Origin: Gammaproteobacteria bacterium
Lineage (GTDB): Bacteria; Pseudomonadota; Gammaproteobacteria; Competibacterales; Competibacteraceae
Length of the DNA: 64,000 nucleotides
Assembly: GCA_024235035.1 (NCBI GenBank)
Contig: JACKNE010000014.1
Coordinates: forward strand, 61,634-125,633
Direction: 5' to 3'
The position numbers were made by a program, and so were the translations under genes. Each line of letters opens with the position of its first letter. Positions within the stretch are counted from its first letter, which is position 1. The notes under the pieces were generated by a model. The model saw only the letters and a program-made list of their open reading frames with translations. It was not told the origin of the DNA and did no database searches. Shown one piece after another: positions 16,912-25,926 of this stretch.

Positions 16912-18762
16912 TCAGGCGGCTTCGACTGTCCATACTTCAGGGGCTTTCTCAGCACGCTTGCCGAATTCCTGACGCTGATTTTCGAGCTCCGGCGGCAGTT
17001 TCTCGCCAAACTTCTCGAAGAAGCCCTTGATCTCCTCAATCTCGCTGAGCGCCTCCGAACGGTTGATGCTGGTAATCATCTCGAACTGTGCCTTGGAGAA
17101 ATCCAAACCTTCCAAGTCCAGATCCTCATAACGAGGCATCAACCCGAACGAGCTTTCCACTGCACCGACCTGACCATTGACGCGCTCTACGATCCACTTG
17201 AGGACTCGCATGTTCTGACCGTAGCCTGGCCAGGCGAATTTGCCGTTCGTGTCCTTGCGGAACCAGTTAGTGCGGAAGATCATAGGCAGCTTGAGGCCAG
17301 CTTTCTTGCCCATGTTGATCCAGTGTCCCCAATAGGCCGCCATGTTGTAGCCGCAGAACGGTAGCATGGCGAAAGGATCGCGCCGGATGCCGGTTACACC
17401 GATGGCCGCCGCCGTGGCTTCCGAACCCATAGTGGCTGCCATGAATACGCCGTGGTTCCAATCGAAGGCTTGATAGACCAGCGGGAAAGTCTTCGATAGG
17501 CGACCGCCGAAGATGAAGGCCGAAATCGGCACGCCGGCCGGATCTTCCCAAGCCGGATCGATGGTCGGGCATTGTCCTGCGGGTGCGGTAAAGCGCGAGT
17601 TAGCGTGCGCGCCCAAGCGACCACAGTCCGGCGTCCAGTCGTTGCCCTGCCAGTCGATGCCATGCGCCGGGGCTTCCACGCCCATGCCTTCCCACCATAC
17701 GTCGCCGTCATCGGTCAGCACGACATTGGTGAAGATGGAGTTAGCCTTGATCGATTCCATGGCCATGGGGTTGGAATCGTAGGAGGTGCCGGGCGCAACA
17801 CCGAAGAAACCCGCCTCGGGGTTGATGGCGCGCAACGTGCCATCGGCAGTGGGCTTGATCCAGGCGATGTCGTCGCCAACGGTCAGCGCCTTCCAGTTAC
17901 CAAAGCCCTTGGGCGGCACGATCATGGCTAGGTTGGTTTTGCCACAGGCGCTGGGGAAAGCCGCCGCGACGTAGGTCTTCTCGCCCTTGGGCGATTCGAG
18001 GCCCAGGATCAGCATATGTTCGGCCAGCCAGCCTTCGTCGCGGGCCATGGATGAAGCGATACGCAACGCCAGGCATTTCTTGCCCAACAGCGCATTGCCG
18101 CCGTAGCCTGATCCATAGGACCAGATCTCGCGCGTTTCGGGGAAATGCACAATGGCTTTGCGGCCAATGTCCGGCTCGCATGGCCAAGGGACATCCTGCT
18201 GACCGGGGGCTAGCGGTGCGCCCACCGAATGCACGCACGGCACGTAGAAACCATCGCTGCCCAGTGTGTCGAGCACCTTCTGGCCCATGCGCGTCATGAT
18301 CTTCATGTTGACCACGACGTAAGCCGAGTCAGTAATCTCAATGCCGATCTGGGCGATCGGGCTGCCGATCGGCCCCATGCTGAAGGGGATGACATACATG
18401 GTGCGGCCGCGCATGCAGCCTGCCATGAGATCCTTCAACTGCGCCCGCATTTCATCCGGCGGCGCCCAGTTATTGGTCGGGCCGGCATCGTCCTTGGACA
18501 CCGAGCAAATGAAGGTGCGATCCTCAACTCGCGCCACATCAGACGGATGGGAGCGAGCGAGATAAGAGTTGGGACGTTTTTCCGGATTCAGCTTGGTGAA
18601 GGTTCCGGAGGCAACCATTTCGTCGCACAGACGCTGGTTCTCTTCCTCCGAGCCGTCACACCAGACAATACGATCAGGCTGGGTCAGGGCGGCTATTTCG
18701 TCCACCCAGCTGAGTAGTTTGGTGTTGCTAGTGCGGGTTGCACCGTCGTGAGCAATTGCCAT
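16912..18762 (-). CDS. pckG: GTP-dependent phosphoenolpyruvate carboxykinase
   Basis: Interconverts oxaloacetate and PEP with GTP; gluconeogenic or anaplerotic control point. The start at 18762 (MAIAHDGATRTSN) has an AGAGGA Shine-Dalgarno; the frame extends further upstream without conserved sequence. It has 616 residues, as usual for the GTP family. Visible motifs are the P-loop AFPSACGKTNLAM, the Mn/oxaloacetate-site segments (VGDDIAWIK) and the guanine-site segment containing FGLMPRYEDLDLEGL. ATP-type PckA is more common in enteric bacteria, so the GTP type is informative about lineage. In a glycogen- or PHA-cycling cell it would link C4 acids from the EMC or glyoxylate route to sugar synthesis. 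Confidence 0.96.
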   Translation of the reverse strand: MAIAHDGATRTSNTKLLSWVDEIAALTQPDRIVWCDGSEEENQRLCDEMVASGTFTKLNPEKRPNSYLARSHPSDVARVEDRTFICSVSKDDAGPTNNWAPPDEMRAQLKDLMAGCMRGRTMYVIPFSMGPIGSPIAQIGIEITDSAYVVVNMKIMTRMGQKVLDTLGSDGFYVPCVHSVGAPLAPGQQDVPWPCEPDIGRKAIVHFPETREIWSYGSGYGGNALLGKKCLALRIASSMARDEGWLAEHMLILGLESPKGEKTYVAAAFPSACGKTNLAMIVPPKGFGNWKALTVGDDIAWIKPTADGTLRAINPEAGFFGVAPGTSYDSNPMAMESIKANSIFTNVVLTDDGDVWWEGMGVEAPAHGIDWQGNDWTPDCGRLGAHANSRFTAPAGQCPTIDPAWEDPAGVPISAFIFGGRLSKTFPLVYQAFDWNHGVFMAATMGSEATAAAIGVTGIRRDPFAMLPFCGYNMAAYWGHWINMGKKAGLKLPMIFRTNWFRKDTNGKFAWPGYGQNMRVLKWIVERVNGQVGAVESSFGLMPRYEDLDLEGLDFSKAQFEMITSINRSEALSEIEEIKGFFEKFGEKLPPELENQRQEFGKRAEKAPEVWTVEAA

Positions 18763-19009
18763 GTAAATTTCCTCTGCTGATGTTTGGGTGGTTTGGGTTG
18801 AAGGGCTACCGGATAGGATAAATGCACCGGCGCCCGGATGGGAGCGGTGATGAGAAGTAATATTGTATGAGATTAGTTGTACCACAAGGCATCAGGTTAA
18901 CATCAACCGATTTAGGTTGCTACTGGGACGATAGCGATTCACGGTTTCAGGGCGCCATTGTCCCAGTTTACGCCAATGGTTGTCTACGCTGGATGTTCCA
19001 TATCGTTGC

Positions 19010-21334
19010 CTAATCTCGCAGCCGACGTGGCGGAGGGATGGTAGAGGAGCGGCTGCGACGGGACCAATAGTCGCGACGCTCGACCTTTGCCCGCCTATTT
19101 GTATTATTACGTGTTAGCGCCCGTTGAGTGCTGTCCAATTCGCGTTGAACTTCTGTGCCGAGCGAGGCGCTGGTGTGACTCATCCAGTCGGCGAGCGCTT
19201 CGACATTACGACGGAGACTTACTGTAGCGCGGGCAGCGTCTTTCTGAAACTGGGTTATTGGATCGGTAGAGCGGCGGGCTGGTTTCGTCGGTCGAGAAGC
19301 GGAACGCCGGATTGGCGTTGATAGGGAGTGCGTCGAGACAGGAGTCGAGGTTGTCGTATTCACCGGATAAGGGGGGGGAACAGGTGTTGCCGCCGGTATG
19401 GGGTCAGCACGGCTAACCAGTTGAATAGGTGGTAGGGTTGGTGATGCGGGTTGTGAACGGGACTTCAGTTCGATGGGCGGTAAAGCCAGCAATGTGGGTT
19501 GTGAGCGGGATTTCAGCTCGATCGGGGGTAAGGTTGGTGGTGCAGGTGGTCGGCGTGATTCGATGCGGGTGACTGGGTTGGATGGCGCTGCGCTGGATGA
19601 CCGGCTGCTGATCACTGAGGGCGATGTAGGGGAGACTTTGGCTGTTCGTTGAGTGGTGCGAGTTGCCAGTGGTTTGGAGGTTCGATCCCGATATGAGGGG
19701 GAGACGACCTTCGCAGTGGGCATCTGGGATGGCAACCGGTGAACCGATTGTGATTCGGGGGGAGTGGGTGTTTTCGGCGCTGGTTTCACTACCAAAGGAG
19801 CGACAGGCGGAAATTCAGGTGATGGCTCTGACGATGAATCAGATGTAATGCTATTCGCCAGGGGTTTGGGTTTGGAGCTATGAGTATGAGCGAGTTTCGC
19901 GGTAATGCGAGCGACTGGTTCAACGACTGGTTCAGCGATTGGCTCAGCGACTGGTTCAGCGACTGGTTCAGTGACTGGTTCAGCGACTGGTTCAGCGACT
20001 GGTTCAGTTGCCAAGAGGGAAGTGAGTTCAGGCCCTGAGGACGGGATATCGACCCGTTTGATTAGATTTGTTGGTGAGGCGGGTGTGGACGATATGGTGA
20101 CGGCCGCAGTATCTGGCGCTTCGATATGCGCTTGCTGAAGTTTATCGGTCGGTCTGATATCGGCGACCCAGGCCAGGGCGCCCGCCAGTCCAAATACTCC
20201 AGTCAGCACCATCGTTCGCCATGTCCAGCGTGAGTGAGTGACTGTTCTGGAGTGGTGTGAATGCCGATTTGGCGGTAGGGTGGGTAGCGAAGTATCCCAG
20301 TTTGGCGGCGTGCGAGCTGGGAAGATCAGCTCCGACTCGCGTACAGGCGTGATCAGTTGGTTAGCGCGTGCTGCGTCCAATACTGCGCGGATTTCCGTAC
20401 TATCCTGAGGGCGCTCATTAGGATCGCGGGCCAGCAACCGGACGATCAGATCAGTCAACAGAGCTGCTGTTCCACTATCGGGTTGTGTCAGGGCTGGAAC
20501 AGTCCAGAATTCGATGGAACGCTGCAATAATTCCTGTTCATCTTTGCTCAATTCTCCTAGTTGCTCGCGGTAGCAAGCGGCGCCTTCCTGGCCATGCTGA
20601 GCCAGTAACTGACCCAACCGGCGTTGGGCGACGGTCGCTGGTTGATCGGTGAGCAAGGCAAACAGCAATAGTCCTAGCGCATAGTAATCGGCGCGCCGAT
20701 CGACGACATATTCATAACCTTCAGGACCAAAGCGCGCTGGTAGCGCCTGTTCCGGGGCCATAGTGGCAGGAGTGCCGATGAATGAGTAGGTGCTGTCGCT
20801 ATCCTGGCGTTTGAGTGATCCAAAATCAGCCAACTTGAGCAGAGTTCCATCATCGTCGACCAGAATGTTGCTGAATTTCAGGTCACGATAGACGAAACCG
20901 GCATCATGGATGACATCTAAGCCACACAAGATTTGCCCAGCCCAGTCGAGAATACGCTCCAATTCTAGTGGTAGCGCATTTTCTTGCCGCCGTTGTGTCA
21001 GCCACTGGCTGAGATTGGCTGATAACCGTTCCATGACCAGCACCGGTTGACCGTTGATCTGGCCGTGATCAAATAAAGCCACAATGTGGCGAGATCGCTC
21101 GTTGTCTAATTTCGACAGGAAAGCGATTTCTCGTTCCAGGTGCGCGCGCCAGTGACCGCGGAGGCTAGGGTCAGCCTGAACCATTGCTTCGGTGTTGATC
21201 AACTTGAGAGCGACTGCGTGTCCAGTGGCGTCGGTAGCCGCCCATACTTGCCCATAGCTGCCAGCGCCAGTCGATAGAACAACGTCTAGCCGATAATCCT
21301 GCTCTTTAATGACGATTCGTTCGCCACTTTGCAT
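19010..21334 (-). CDS. Transmembrane Ser/Thr protein kinase with Pro-rich repeat tail
   Basis: A 774-residue Hanks-type kinase. The kinase domain is about 10-325: glycine loop GAGSYGQVW, Lys in ALKLI, catalytic loop YRDLKFSNIL (Arg-Asp present, Tyr replacing His of HRD), DFGSLK, and APEQA. One membrane helix lies near residues 375-395 (TMVLTGVFGLAGALAWV). The remaining C-terminal 380 residues are low-complexity and rich in Pro, Ser, Thr and Arg, with an (EPVA)n block and a 16-residue PPIELKSRSQ repeat. No PASTA or other sensor domain is recognisable. Substrates are unknown; no partner phosphatase is adjacent. The tail is presumably periplasmic or cell-wall-facing if the N-terminus is cytoplasmic. 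Confidence 0.88.
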   Translation of the reverse strand: MQSGERIVIKEQDYRLDVVLSTGAGSYGQVWAATDATGHAVALKLINTEAMVQADPSLRGHWRAHLEREIAFLSKLDNERSRHIVALFDHGQINGQPVLVMERLSANLSQWLTQRRQENALPLELERILDWAGQILCGLDVIHDAGFVYRDLKFSNILVDDDGTLLKLADFGSLKRQDSDSTYSFIGTPATMAPEQALPARFGPEGYEYVVDRRADYYALGLLLFALLTDQPATVAQRRLGQLLAQHGQEGAACYREQLGELSKDEQELLQRSIEFWTVPALTQPDSGTAALLTDLIVRLLARDPNERPQDSTEIRAVLDAARANQLITPVRESELIFPARTPPNWDTSLPTLPPNRHSHHSRTVTHSRWTWRTMVLTGVFGLAGALAWVADIRPTDKLQQAHIEAPDTAAVTISSTPASPTNLIKRVDIPSSGPELTSLLATEPVAEPVAEPVTEPVAEPVAEPIAEPVVEPVARITAKLAHTHSSKPKPLANSITSDSSSEPSPEFPPVAPLVVKPAPKTPTPPESQSVHRLPSQMPTAKVVSPSYRDRTSKPLATRTTQRTAKVSPTSPSVISSRSSSAAPSNPVTRIESRRPPAPPTLPPIELKSRSQPTLLALPPIELKSRSQPASPTLPPIQLVSRADPIPAATPVPPPYPVNTTTSTPVSTHSLSTPIRRSASRPTKPARRSTDPITQFQKDAARATVSLRRNVEALADWMSHTSASLGTEVQRELDSTQRALTRNNTNRRAKVERRDYWSRRSRSSTIPPPRRLRD
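19403..19546 (-). repeat. 48-bp x3 in-gene tandem repeat
   Basis: Three consecutive 48-bp units encode 16-residue PPIELKSRSQ-type repeats in the kinase tail. The two units at 19451 and 19499 are very close; the third at 19403 is diverged (PPIQLVSRAD). Confidence 0.75.
19911..20006 (-). repeat. 12-bp x8 in-gene tandem repeat (EPVA)
   Basis: Eight consecutive 12-bp units, mostly GCGACTGGTTCA on the plus strand, encode EPVA/EPVT/EPIA/EPVV tetrapeptides in the kinase tail. Near-identity of units makes copy-number change by slippage likely; each change stays in frame. Confidence 0.9.
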
Positions 21335-21637
21335 CAGAAGTTCTCCAGGCTCGTTTCTCGGAACGCGCTGAATACCCAGTTCATCCGTTAGGCATTACTC
21401 GGTCAAGTCATGCCAGTTATTTCCTTAGTGTTTCGCATTGAACCCAAATCCATGCTGAATCATGCTGTCTATCGAGACTTCAAAGGCATTGCGCTCTTGG
21501 TCACCGAGGCGCAATTTGCTGATGTGAAATTCTTCCTTCTATCTGGAAATTGCCTAAGCAGGTCGATAGAGAATATGGAGCCTAGTTTCCAATCGATTTC
21601 TGCGTTGGAAACCAGGCTGGAACCGTTTTACGGATGA
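21335..21637. other. Intergenic region with a 12-bp inverted repeat
   Basis: These 303 bases lie between the Ser/Thr kinase start and the CBS-protein end. At 21581-21616, CCTAGTTTCCAA and TTGGAAACCAGG form a stem with one G-U pair around a 12-base loop, 22 bases after the CBS stop on the minus strand. It could end that transcript although no T run follows. I see no convincing gene here. Confidence 0.45.
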
Positions 21638-22066
21638 TTAGAATCGGAACCGTCGGAGAATGGTTAGCGAAGATAGTGAACCAACCAGTTTGCGATCCGG
21701 TCCGACCACTGGCAGTCGGATATAGCCTTCCGCCAGCAAGCGCAACGCATCCGACAGCGGCGCTTCCGGTTCGACGACCGGATGGGGAGCAGCAAAATCT
21801 CCCACTTTGCGATGTAGATGAGGAATCAGCCGGTTGTCTACATCTTCAGCAGACTCCTTTTCAGCATCATCCGGCAACTGTGGCTCCCCCGGCAGCAACA
21901 TCTTCGAAAACATGAACGAGTTAACGGTCCCGATAAATTCATGTTGGTCGTTGACTACCATCAAATCCTGCATGTGTTTGCGGACCATGATGGATACCGC
22001 TTCCGACAGTGGCGAGGTGTCAAGTATATAGGTAGGCGCGGACACCATGTAGTGTTTGCACTTCAT
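21638..22066 (-). CDS. Stand-alone CBS-domain pair protein
   Basis: A 142-residue protein made only of two CBS motifs (about 3-60 and 85-142), separated by an acidic linker (PDDAEKESAEDVDNR). The first motif has the typical IMVRKHMQDLMVVNDQHEFIGTV and the second ALRLLAEGYIRLPVVGPDRKLVGSLS. CBS pairs bind adenine nucleotides or other ligands and regulate partners; no effector domain is attached and the partner is unknown. The strand is divergent from hppA. The repeat pattern is unlike the CBS tail fused to Ccr in this window. Confidence 0.85.
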   Translation of the reverse strand: MKCKHYMVSAPTYILDTSPLSEAVSIMVRKHMQDLMVVNDQHEFIGTVNSFMFSKMLLPGEPQLPDDAEKESAEDVDNRLIPHLHRKVGDFAAPHPVVEPEAPLSDALRLLAEGYIRLPVVGPDRKLVGSLSSLTILRRFRF

Positions 22067-22500
22067 CTGTAGGTCTCTCCTGGTGATGTTCCATGAAAGG
22101 GCTTTCCCTACCTTATTTTAAGACAGGGTCACGGGATGCAACGTTATCGTTGCGGCGCCCACCCGATTTTAGACCTTCTACAGGTTCGTACCCGAGAATT
22201 ATCGTTTCGCGATACCTCAGTAAGGTATTATTGATCAATTGAGCGTGACCTGCTCATGATCATGCACTTTTGATTTTTATCTTGCTCATCGCTTTTTGTC
22301 GTCGCGTATCATCATTTGGCTAGATCGAATTGCAATTCAACCATCCTCATTTGTTTAAGTAGGTTGGCTTTGGTGATCAAGAGGGATAAGAAGCAAATTT
22401 TTTACCGGCTTTCGGTGGCCGCTTCGGTGGCCGACTACCGGTGTCAGGCCGTCTGCTTAGGTGGACGGTATAGAATTCAAACCATCTTGTGGAGAACTCT
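22067..22500. other. Divergent regulatory region CBS protein / hppA
   Basis: This stretch of 434 bases has no convincing gene. Close to hppA are a short tandem repeat (TTCGGTGGCCG twice, about 22412-22434) and a small hairpin (CCGTC / GACGG, about 22449-22468), followed directly by TATAGAAT, a plausible -10. GGAG precedes the hppA ATG. Confidence 0.4.
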
Positions 22501-24537
22501 ATGGCCTTAGGAATCATATCGCTACTGGCAGGCCTGCTCGGGCTAGTTGCCGCCATGATGCTATACAAAGGGATCGTTCGCCAATCCACCGGTGATGCAG
22601 TGATGACCGCAATCTCCGATGAGATTCATCTGGGAGCGATGACTTATTTGCGGGCGCAGTATTTCAAGATTGCCATTTTCGCGTTGGTCATCGCGATTCT
22701 GCTGTCGGTGCAATACGGTTTCGGTACCAGTTTGGCCTTCCTGCTGGGAGCGCTGGCCTCGGGATTGGCTGGTCTTATCGGGATGTATGCAGCGACCAAG
22801 GCCAATGTCCGCGTCACTGCGGCGGCGCACGAGCATGGTGCTGGACAGGCGTTGCTGGTCGGATTCGATGGCGGCGCAGTGATGGGCTTAGCGGTGGCCA
22901 GTTTCGGGTTATTGGGGTTAGGTCTGCTTTATACGGGCCTGGCTTCCAGTCTCGCAGTCGATCCGCATTCGATATCCGTGGTCTGGGGCTTTTCGATGGG
23001 CGCTTCGTCCATTGCACTGTTCGCTCGGGTCGGCGGCGGCATCTTCACCAAGGCGGCGGACGTCGGCTCTGACCTGGTCGGTAAGGTTGAGGCCGGCATT
23101 CCCGAGGATGACCCGCGTAATCCAGGCGTCATCGCCGATAATGTCGGCGACAACGTCGGCGATATTGCCGGTATGGGCGCCGATATCTTTGAATCCTATG
23201 TTGGGGCGATGGTTGCATCGGTCACGTTGGCCGCGACCCTTACAGCCGCTGAGTTGACTCAGTATTTCGGTGATGACGTCAGTCGTTCTATGTTACTGGC
23301 GCTGCCGTTGACGTTGGCGGTGATCGGTCTACTGTCCTCGCTCGTGGGCATCTACGGCATGAACACCTTCAAGAAATATGGACCGGAACAAGCGCTGGCG
23401 ATTTCTGAAACCAGCGCCGCCGCCGTCTTCCTGGTGCTGACGCTGCTGACCATGCTGGTCTTCGGCTATGGTTGGCCACTGTTCTTCGCTATTCTAGCGG
23501 GTAATCTGGCGGGTGTGGCCATTGGTCGGGCCGCTTGGTATTACACCTCGTCCAAGCCAGTGACACGGATTGTGCAGTCCTGCAAAACCGGCCCGGCAAC
23601 CAACATCATTACCGGGCTAGCTGTGGGCCTGGAAAGCTGCGCAGTACCGATGCTGATCATCGTGCTGACCATCTTTGTCGCTCATCAGACTGCAGGTCAA
23701 TATGGGATCGCAATTGCTGCGGTCGGGATGCTGGCGACAGCTGGCGTGACCATGACGATCGACGCCTCCGGCCCTATCTCGGATAACGCCGGTGGTATTG
23801 CCGAAATGTCGCATCAACCCCCGGAGGTGCGGGCGATCACCGATGAACTCGACGCGATCGGCAACACCACTGCCGCCACTGGCAAGGGCTTCGCCATCGG
23901 CTCGGCGGCGCTGACGGCGCTGGCGTTGTTTGTCTCCTACAAACAGGCGGTCGAGTTGAAATTGGGTCAACCCCTGCTCATGGATATCACGGACCCCAAG
24001 GTCATCCTTGGGGTGCTGCTGGGCGGTATGGTCATTCTGCTCGCGGCAGCTATGACCATGAGTTCGGTAGGCCGGGCGGCTATGGAGATGGTGACGGAGA
24101 TTCGTCGCCAGTTTCGCGAAATCCCCGGTTTGTTGCAAGGCACCGCCAAACCGGACACTGCGCGTTGTGTGACGATCTCGACCGACGCTGCCTTGCGTGA
24201 GATGATCCCACCGGGGATGCTTGCTGTGGTCTCGCCGGTGATTGTCGGTTTCTTCTTCGGGCCAGTGGCGCTGGGTGGTATGTTACTGGGTGCTCTGCTC
24301 ACCGGCATGACCATGGCGTTGCTGATGTCCAATGCCGGCGGCGCTTGGGACAACGCCAAGAAGGCTATTGAGGCCGGTAAGCTGGAAGGCGAACGCAAAG
24401 GTGGCGACGCTCACGCGGCGGCGGTCATTGGCGACACCGTAGGTGACCCCTTCAAGGATACCAGCGGCCCGGCCATGAATATTCTGGTCAAACTGTTGTC
24501 CATCGTGTCGCTGATCCTAGTGCCATTTATTATCTAG
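22501..24537 (+). CDS. hppA: Membrane-bound ion-translocating pyrophosphatase
   Basis: Hydrolyses PPi and pumps H+ and/or Na+ out across the inner membrane. From the ATG at 22501 (with GGAG before it) it has 678 residues and about 16 transmembrane helices. The PPi-binding loop IADNVGDNVGDIAGMGADIFESY is conserved (broken here only by listing), as are DNAGG and GDTVGDPFKDTSGP near the C-terminus. The segment GNTTAATGKGFAIGSAAL carries Ala where K+-independent enzymes have Lys, which in the established classification indicates the K+-dependent subfamily; that subfamily includes Na+-pumping members. Under energy limitation it could conserve energy from PPi released by glycogen and polymer metabolism. 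Confidence 0.95.
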   Translation: MALGIISLLAGLLGLVAAMMLYKGIVRQSTGDAVMTAISDEIHLGAMTYLRAQYFKIAIFALVIAILLSVQYGFGTSLAFLLGALASGLAGLIGMYAATKANVRVTAAAHEHGAGQALLVGFDGGAVMGLAVASFGLLGLGLLYTGLASSLAVDPHSISVVWGFSMGASSIALFARVGGGIFTKAADVGSDLVGKVEAGIPEDDPRNPGVIADNVGDNVGDIAGMGADIFESYVGAMVASVTLAATLTAAELTQYFGDDVSRSMLLALPLTLAVIGLLSSLVGIYGMNTFKKYGPEQALAISETSAAAVFLVLTLLTMLVFGYGWPLFFAILAGNLAGVAIGRAAWYYTSSKPVTRIVQSCKTGPATNIITGLAVGLESCAVPMLIIVLTIFVAHQTAGQYGIAIAAVGMLATAGVTMTIDASGPISDNAGGIAEMSHQPPEVRAITDELDAIGNTTAATGKGFAIGSAALTALALFVSYKQAVELKLGQPLLMDITDPKVILGVLLGGMVILLAAAMTMSSVGRAAMEMVTEIRRQFREIPGLLQGTAKPDTARCVTISTDAALREMIPPGMLAVVSPVIVGFFFGPVALGGMLLGALLTGMTMALLMSNAGGAWDNAKKAIEAGKLEGERKGGDAHAAAVIGDTVGDPFKDTSGPAMNILVKLLSIVSLILVPFII

Positions 24538-24556
24538 GACATTCATCTTGCACTCA

Positions 24557-24575
24557 CCCCTCCTTTCTGGAGGGG
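24557..24575. repeat. CCCCTCC...GGAGGGG hairpin after hppA
   Basis: A 7-bp perfect stem with loop TTTCT lies 19 bases after the hppA stop. It is of the same type as the hairpins at 9679-9697 and 37311-37332. The run after it (ATTTGAG) is a weak T tract, so terminator activity is uncertain. Confidence 0.5.
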
Positions 24576-24700
24576 ATTTGAGATGCTGACGTTTCTATCC
24601 TTTCGAGAACTGTGGTTGACTTGGCACCAAACTAGCTCGAAATCCAAATCGTAGTTATCTCAATGTATTCTGTTAAGTCTTTCGGGAAGGGCTAATCATC

Positions 24701-25906
24701 ATGCATTTCATTTTTAGGAGATTGATTTCTTATGGGCTCTTTATAGGGTTTTTGCTGTCTGTTGGCGTCTCATCGCTGGTAGCTCAGGAATCGAAGCCGG
24801 TCTTGATTGGTCTCGATGGAGAATTTGGCCATGTCAGCAGTACTTCAGCGGAAGCGATCCGCCAAGGTATTCAAATTGCCATTGACGAGATCAATCTATC
24901 AGGTGGTGTGTTACATGGGCGTCCGCTTAAGTTGGTAGAAAAAGCCAATCAATCCCTACCTGCACGCAGCTTCAAAAATATTGAAGAATTCGCTGCCCTG
25001 CCGGATTTGGTCGCAGTGTATTGCGGTCGTTTCAGCCCAACTGTGCTTGAAACTCTTCCGTTAATCCACAAATTACGTATTCCCTTGCTTGATCCTTGGG
25101 CGGCAGCCGATGAGATTATCGATAATCATTATCAGCCTAGTTATGTATTTCGTTTATCTCTTAAAGATTCCTGGGCAGCGGACGTCATGCTGTCCTATCT
25201 CGAACAGCGCAACCTTAAACGAATCGGTCTGCTGATGCTCAATACAAGCTGGGGGCGTAGCACTAAAAGAGCTGCCGAAAATTATGCTAACCAAAAGCCT
25301 GATATTTCTATTGTAGCTACCCAATGGATTAATTGGGATGATAAAGAAGATTCCATGCTGGCTAAGTATAAGCAATTGCGAACGGCAGGTGCCCAAGCGA
25401 TCCTTTTGACAGCGAATGCTGAAGAAGGAGCCATTCTTTCTAAAGTTATGCTTGGATTGCCAGAATCTGAACAGGTACCTATTGCAAGTCATTGGGGTGT
25501 CACAGGAGGTCATCTACCTGAATTGGTTGGGGAAGATTTTTATAAGCTCGATTTTCGTGTAGTACAAACTTATTCGTTCATCGGGCAGGAGTCGCTGGTT
25601 GCGATGAAAGTCATTAGTGCTTACAACAAAAAGGTAGGTGGCGAAGATGCTCGTTCCATCATTTCTCCAGTGGGTGTGGCTCATGCATATGATCTGACAC
25701 ATATTCTGGCACTGGCAATTGATCTTGCTGGAAGCACGAATCGTGATGCGATCCGTGATGCATTGGAGAAAATTCCAGCGTACTCCGGTTTGATCAAGCA
25801 ATATTTACCGCCTTTTACTAAAGAACGCCATGAGGCATTGAGTGAGAGCGAGGTTTTTATGGCGAAGTACGCACCTTTGGATGGTGCTTTGGAAAGGCAA
25901 CCTTAG
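24701..25906 (+). CDS. Periplasmic ligand-binding protein, LivJ/AmiC type
   Basis: A 401-residue protein. The signal peptide is clear (hydrophobic about 10-27, ending SLVAQE). The mature part is a type-I periplasmic binding protein: PVLIGLDGEFGHVSSTSAEAIRQGIQIAIDEIN is the standard opening of Leu/Ile/Val- or amide-binding proteins, followed by GRPLKLVEKANQ and a C-terminal VAHAYDLTHILALAIDLAGS. No permease or ATPase genes are near. Instead it is followed after 20 bases by a hybrid sensor kinase, so it more likely presents a ligand to that kinase than feeds a transporter. The region is more AT-rich than its neighbours, a possible sign of transfer. The ligand is unknown. Confidence 0.85.
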   Translation: MHFIFRRLISYGLFIGFLLSVGVSSLVAQESKPVLIGLDGEFGHVSSTSAEAIRQGIQIAIDEINLSGGVLHGRPLKLVEKANQSLPARSFKNIEEFAALPDLVAVYCGRFSPTVLETLPLIHKLRIPLLDPWAAADEIIDNHYQPSYVFRLSLKDSWAADVMLSYLEQRNLKRIGLLMLNTSWGRSTKRAAENYANQKPDISIVATQWINWDDKEDSMLAKYKQLRTAGAQAILLTANAEEGAILSKVMLGLPESEQVPIASHWGVTGGHLPELVGEDFYKLDFRVVQTYSFIGQESLVAMKVISAYNKKVGGEDARSIISPVGVAHAYDLTHILALAIDLAGSTNRDAIRDALEKIPAYSGLIKQYLPPFTKERHEALSESEVFMAKYAPLDGALERQP

Positions 25907-25926
25907 CTAAACTGCGAGAATAAGAG

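Noticed and set aside
19911..20006. CRISPR-like array
   Set aside because: Repeats of 12 bp are contiguous with no spacers and code a regular EPVA tract in a kinase.
21410..21637. 75-residue plus-strand frame
   Set aside because: It has no Shine-Dalgarno, no family resemblance and ends within the inverted repeat downstream of the CBS gene.
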